A DNA stretch of 6,246 nucleotides from JBFELO01 sp041552055 (GTDB lineage: Bacteria > Acidobacteriota > Thermoanaerobaculia > Thermoanaerobaculales > Sulfomarinibacteraceae). The stretch's first letter is position 1, and the number at the start of each line of letters is the position of its first letter. The stretch is taken from the NCBI GenBank assembly GCA_041552055.1, contig JBFELO010000216.1:1-6246 (forward strand). Reading direction: 5' to 3'. The notes beneath the pieces were generated by a model. It saw only the letters and a program-made list of their open reading frames with translations. It searched no databases and was not told where the DNA came from. The position numbers were made by a program, and so were the translations under genes. Positions 5,999 to 6,246 of the stretch are shown here, piece after piece.

Positions 5999-6105
5999 CT
6001 GGCCAGGACTGCGCCACTGCCACGTGGTACGCGGCACCCGCGTCGAGGTTCTTCGTGAATGGCGCTCGACACCGGCCCTGTCACCAGCGAAGGCGAGAAA
6101 TGATC

Positions 6106-6161
6106 GCGATCCCCGCAACCCGATCCCGCGAGCGATGTGTGGCCGCGGCCATGGGGATCGC
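6106..6161. repeat. Inverted repeat enclosing a 12-bp palindrome
   Basis: Perfect 9-bp arms GCGATCCCC (6106-6114) and GGGGATCGC (6153-6161) enclose 38 bases, within which TGGCCGCGGCCA (6140-6151) is itself a perfect palindrome. The right arm starts one base after it. It lies about 120-175 bp upstream of the receptor start codon. Confidence 0.6.
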
Positions 6162-6246
6162 AGGCTCGGCCCCAGCCGAACCGAAGAGGGGGACGGCTGG
6201 CCTGCGGCCACTCGCTCGTGAGGTCGGGCCGCGACCGCCGGAGGCC

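Larger units (their letters stand above)
5988..6246. other. Leader region of the receptor gene with nested dyads
   Basis: This 259-bp region upstream of the receptor shows no credible gene. It is rich in symmetry: GATCGCGATC (6102-6111); a 9-bp inverted pair GCGATCCCC / GGGGATCGC (6106-6114 and 6153-6161) enclosing the 12-bp palindrome TGGCCGCGGCCA (6140-6151); a related dyad TGGCC-TGC-GGCCA (6198-6210); and GGTCG/CGACC (6222-6236). These could be operator sites or leader-RNA folds. I see no clear -35/-10 pair. Confidence 0.5.

Noticed and set aside
5988..6023. Receptor start at the in-frame ATG at 6023
   Set aside because: It would place 12 extra residues including acidic ones before the signal peptide, and it has no good Shine-Dalgarno, unlike the ATG at 5987.
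5987..6246. A minus-strand frame open from the right edge whose TGA overlaps the receptor ATG, suggesting translational coupling
   Set aside because: The translation is very rich in Arg, Pro and Ser with no motif, and the region is full of palindromes. The overlap looks accidental, though without sequence to the right it cannot be fully excluded.

Overview
The window is GC-rich DNA from what looks like a Gram-negative, Acidobacteriota- or Gemmatimonadota-type bacterium. This is an inference from protein architecture (a Hanks-type kinase fused to a TolB-like domain and TPRs, and a large TonB-dependent receptor with an N-terminal carboxypeptidase-regulatory-like domain) and from base composition; no taxonomic marker is present. 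All three recognisable genes lie on the minus strand.

Reading along the minus strand from the right edge: 5988-6246 is non-coding leader DNA rich in dyad symmetry. Next is a 783-residue TonB-dependent outer-membrane receptor (5987-3636). A 516-bp gene-free interval (3635-3120) follows, unusually dense in repeats: a heptanucleotide array, a 17-bp tandem duplication that makes a strong G-quadruplex motif, a diverged 79-bp direct duplication, a 61-bp inverted-repeat unit flanked by 9-bp direct repeats, and a diverged REP element. Then comes an 884-residue membrane-anchored Ser/Thr kinase with TolB-like and TPR domains (3119-465). A 214-bp interval holds four REP-type units, and the left edge cuts the 5' part of a REP-associated tyrosine transposase (RAYT/TnpA-REP, HUH superfamily, 250-1).

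The most distinctive element is the RAYT/REP system. The left interval carries four copies or part-copies of a GTAG-headed palindrome in one orientation next to the transposase. A fifth, diverged copy lies in the opposite orientation 33 bp upstream of the kinase start, so outward-reading REP units bracket the kinase gene. The GTAG foot of the copy nearest the kinase contains the kinase's TAG stop codon.

The kinase and the receptor share a strand but are separated by 516 bp, so they are probably transcribed separately. A functional link (kinase responding to envelope or nutrient state, receptor importing a TonB-dependent substrate) is only a guess from proximity. I see no tRNA, rRNA, CRISPR array or convincing rho-independent terminator.
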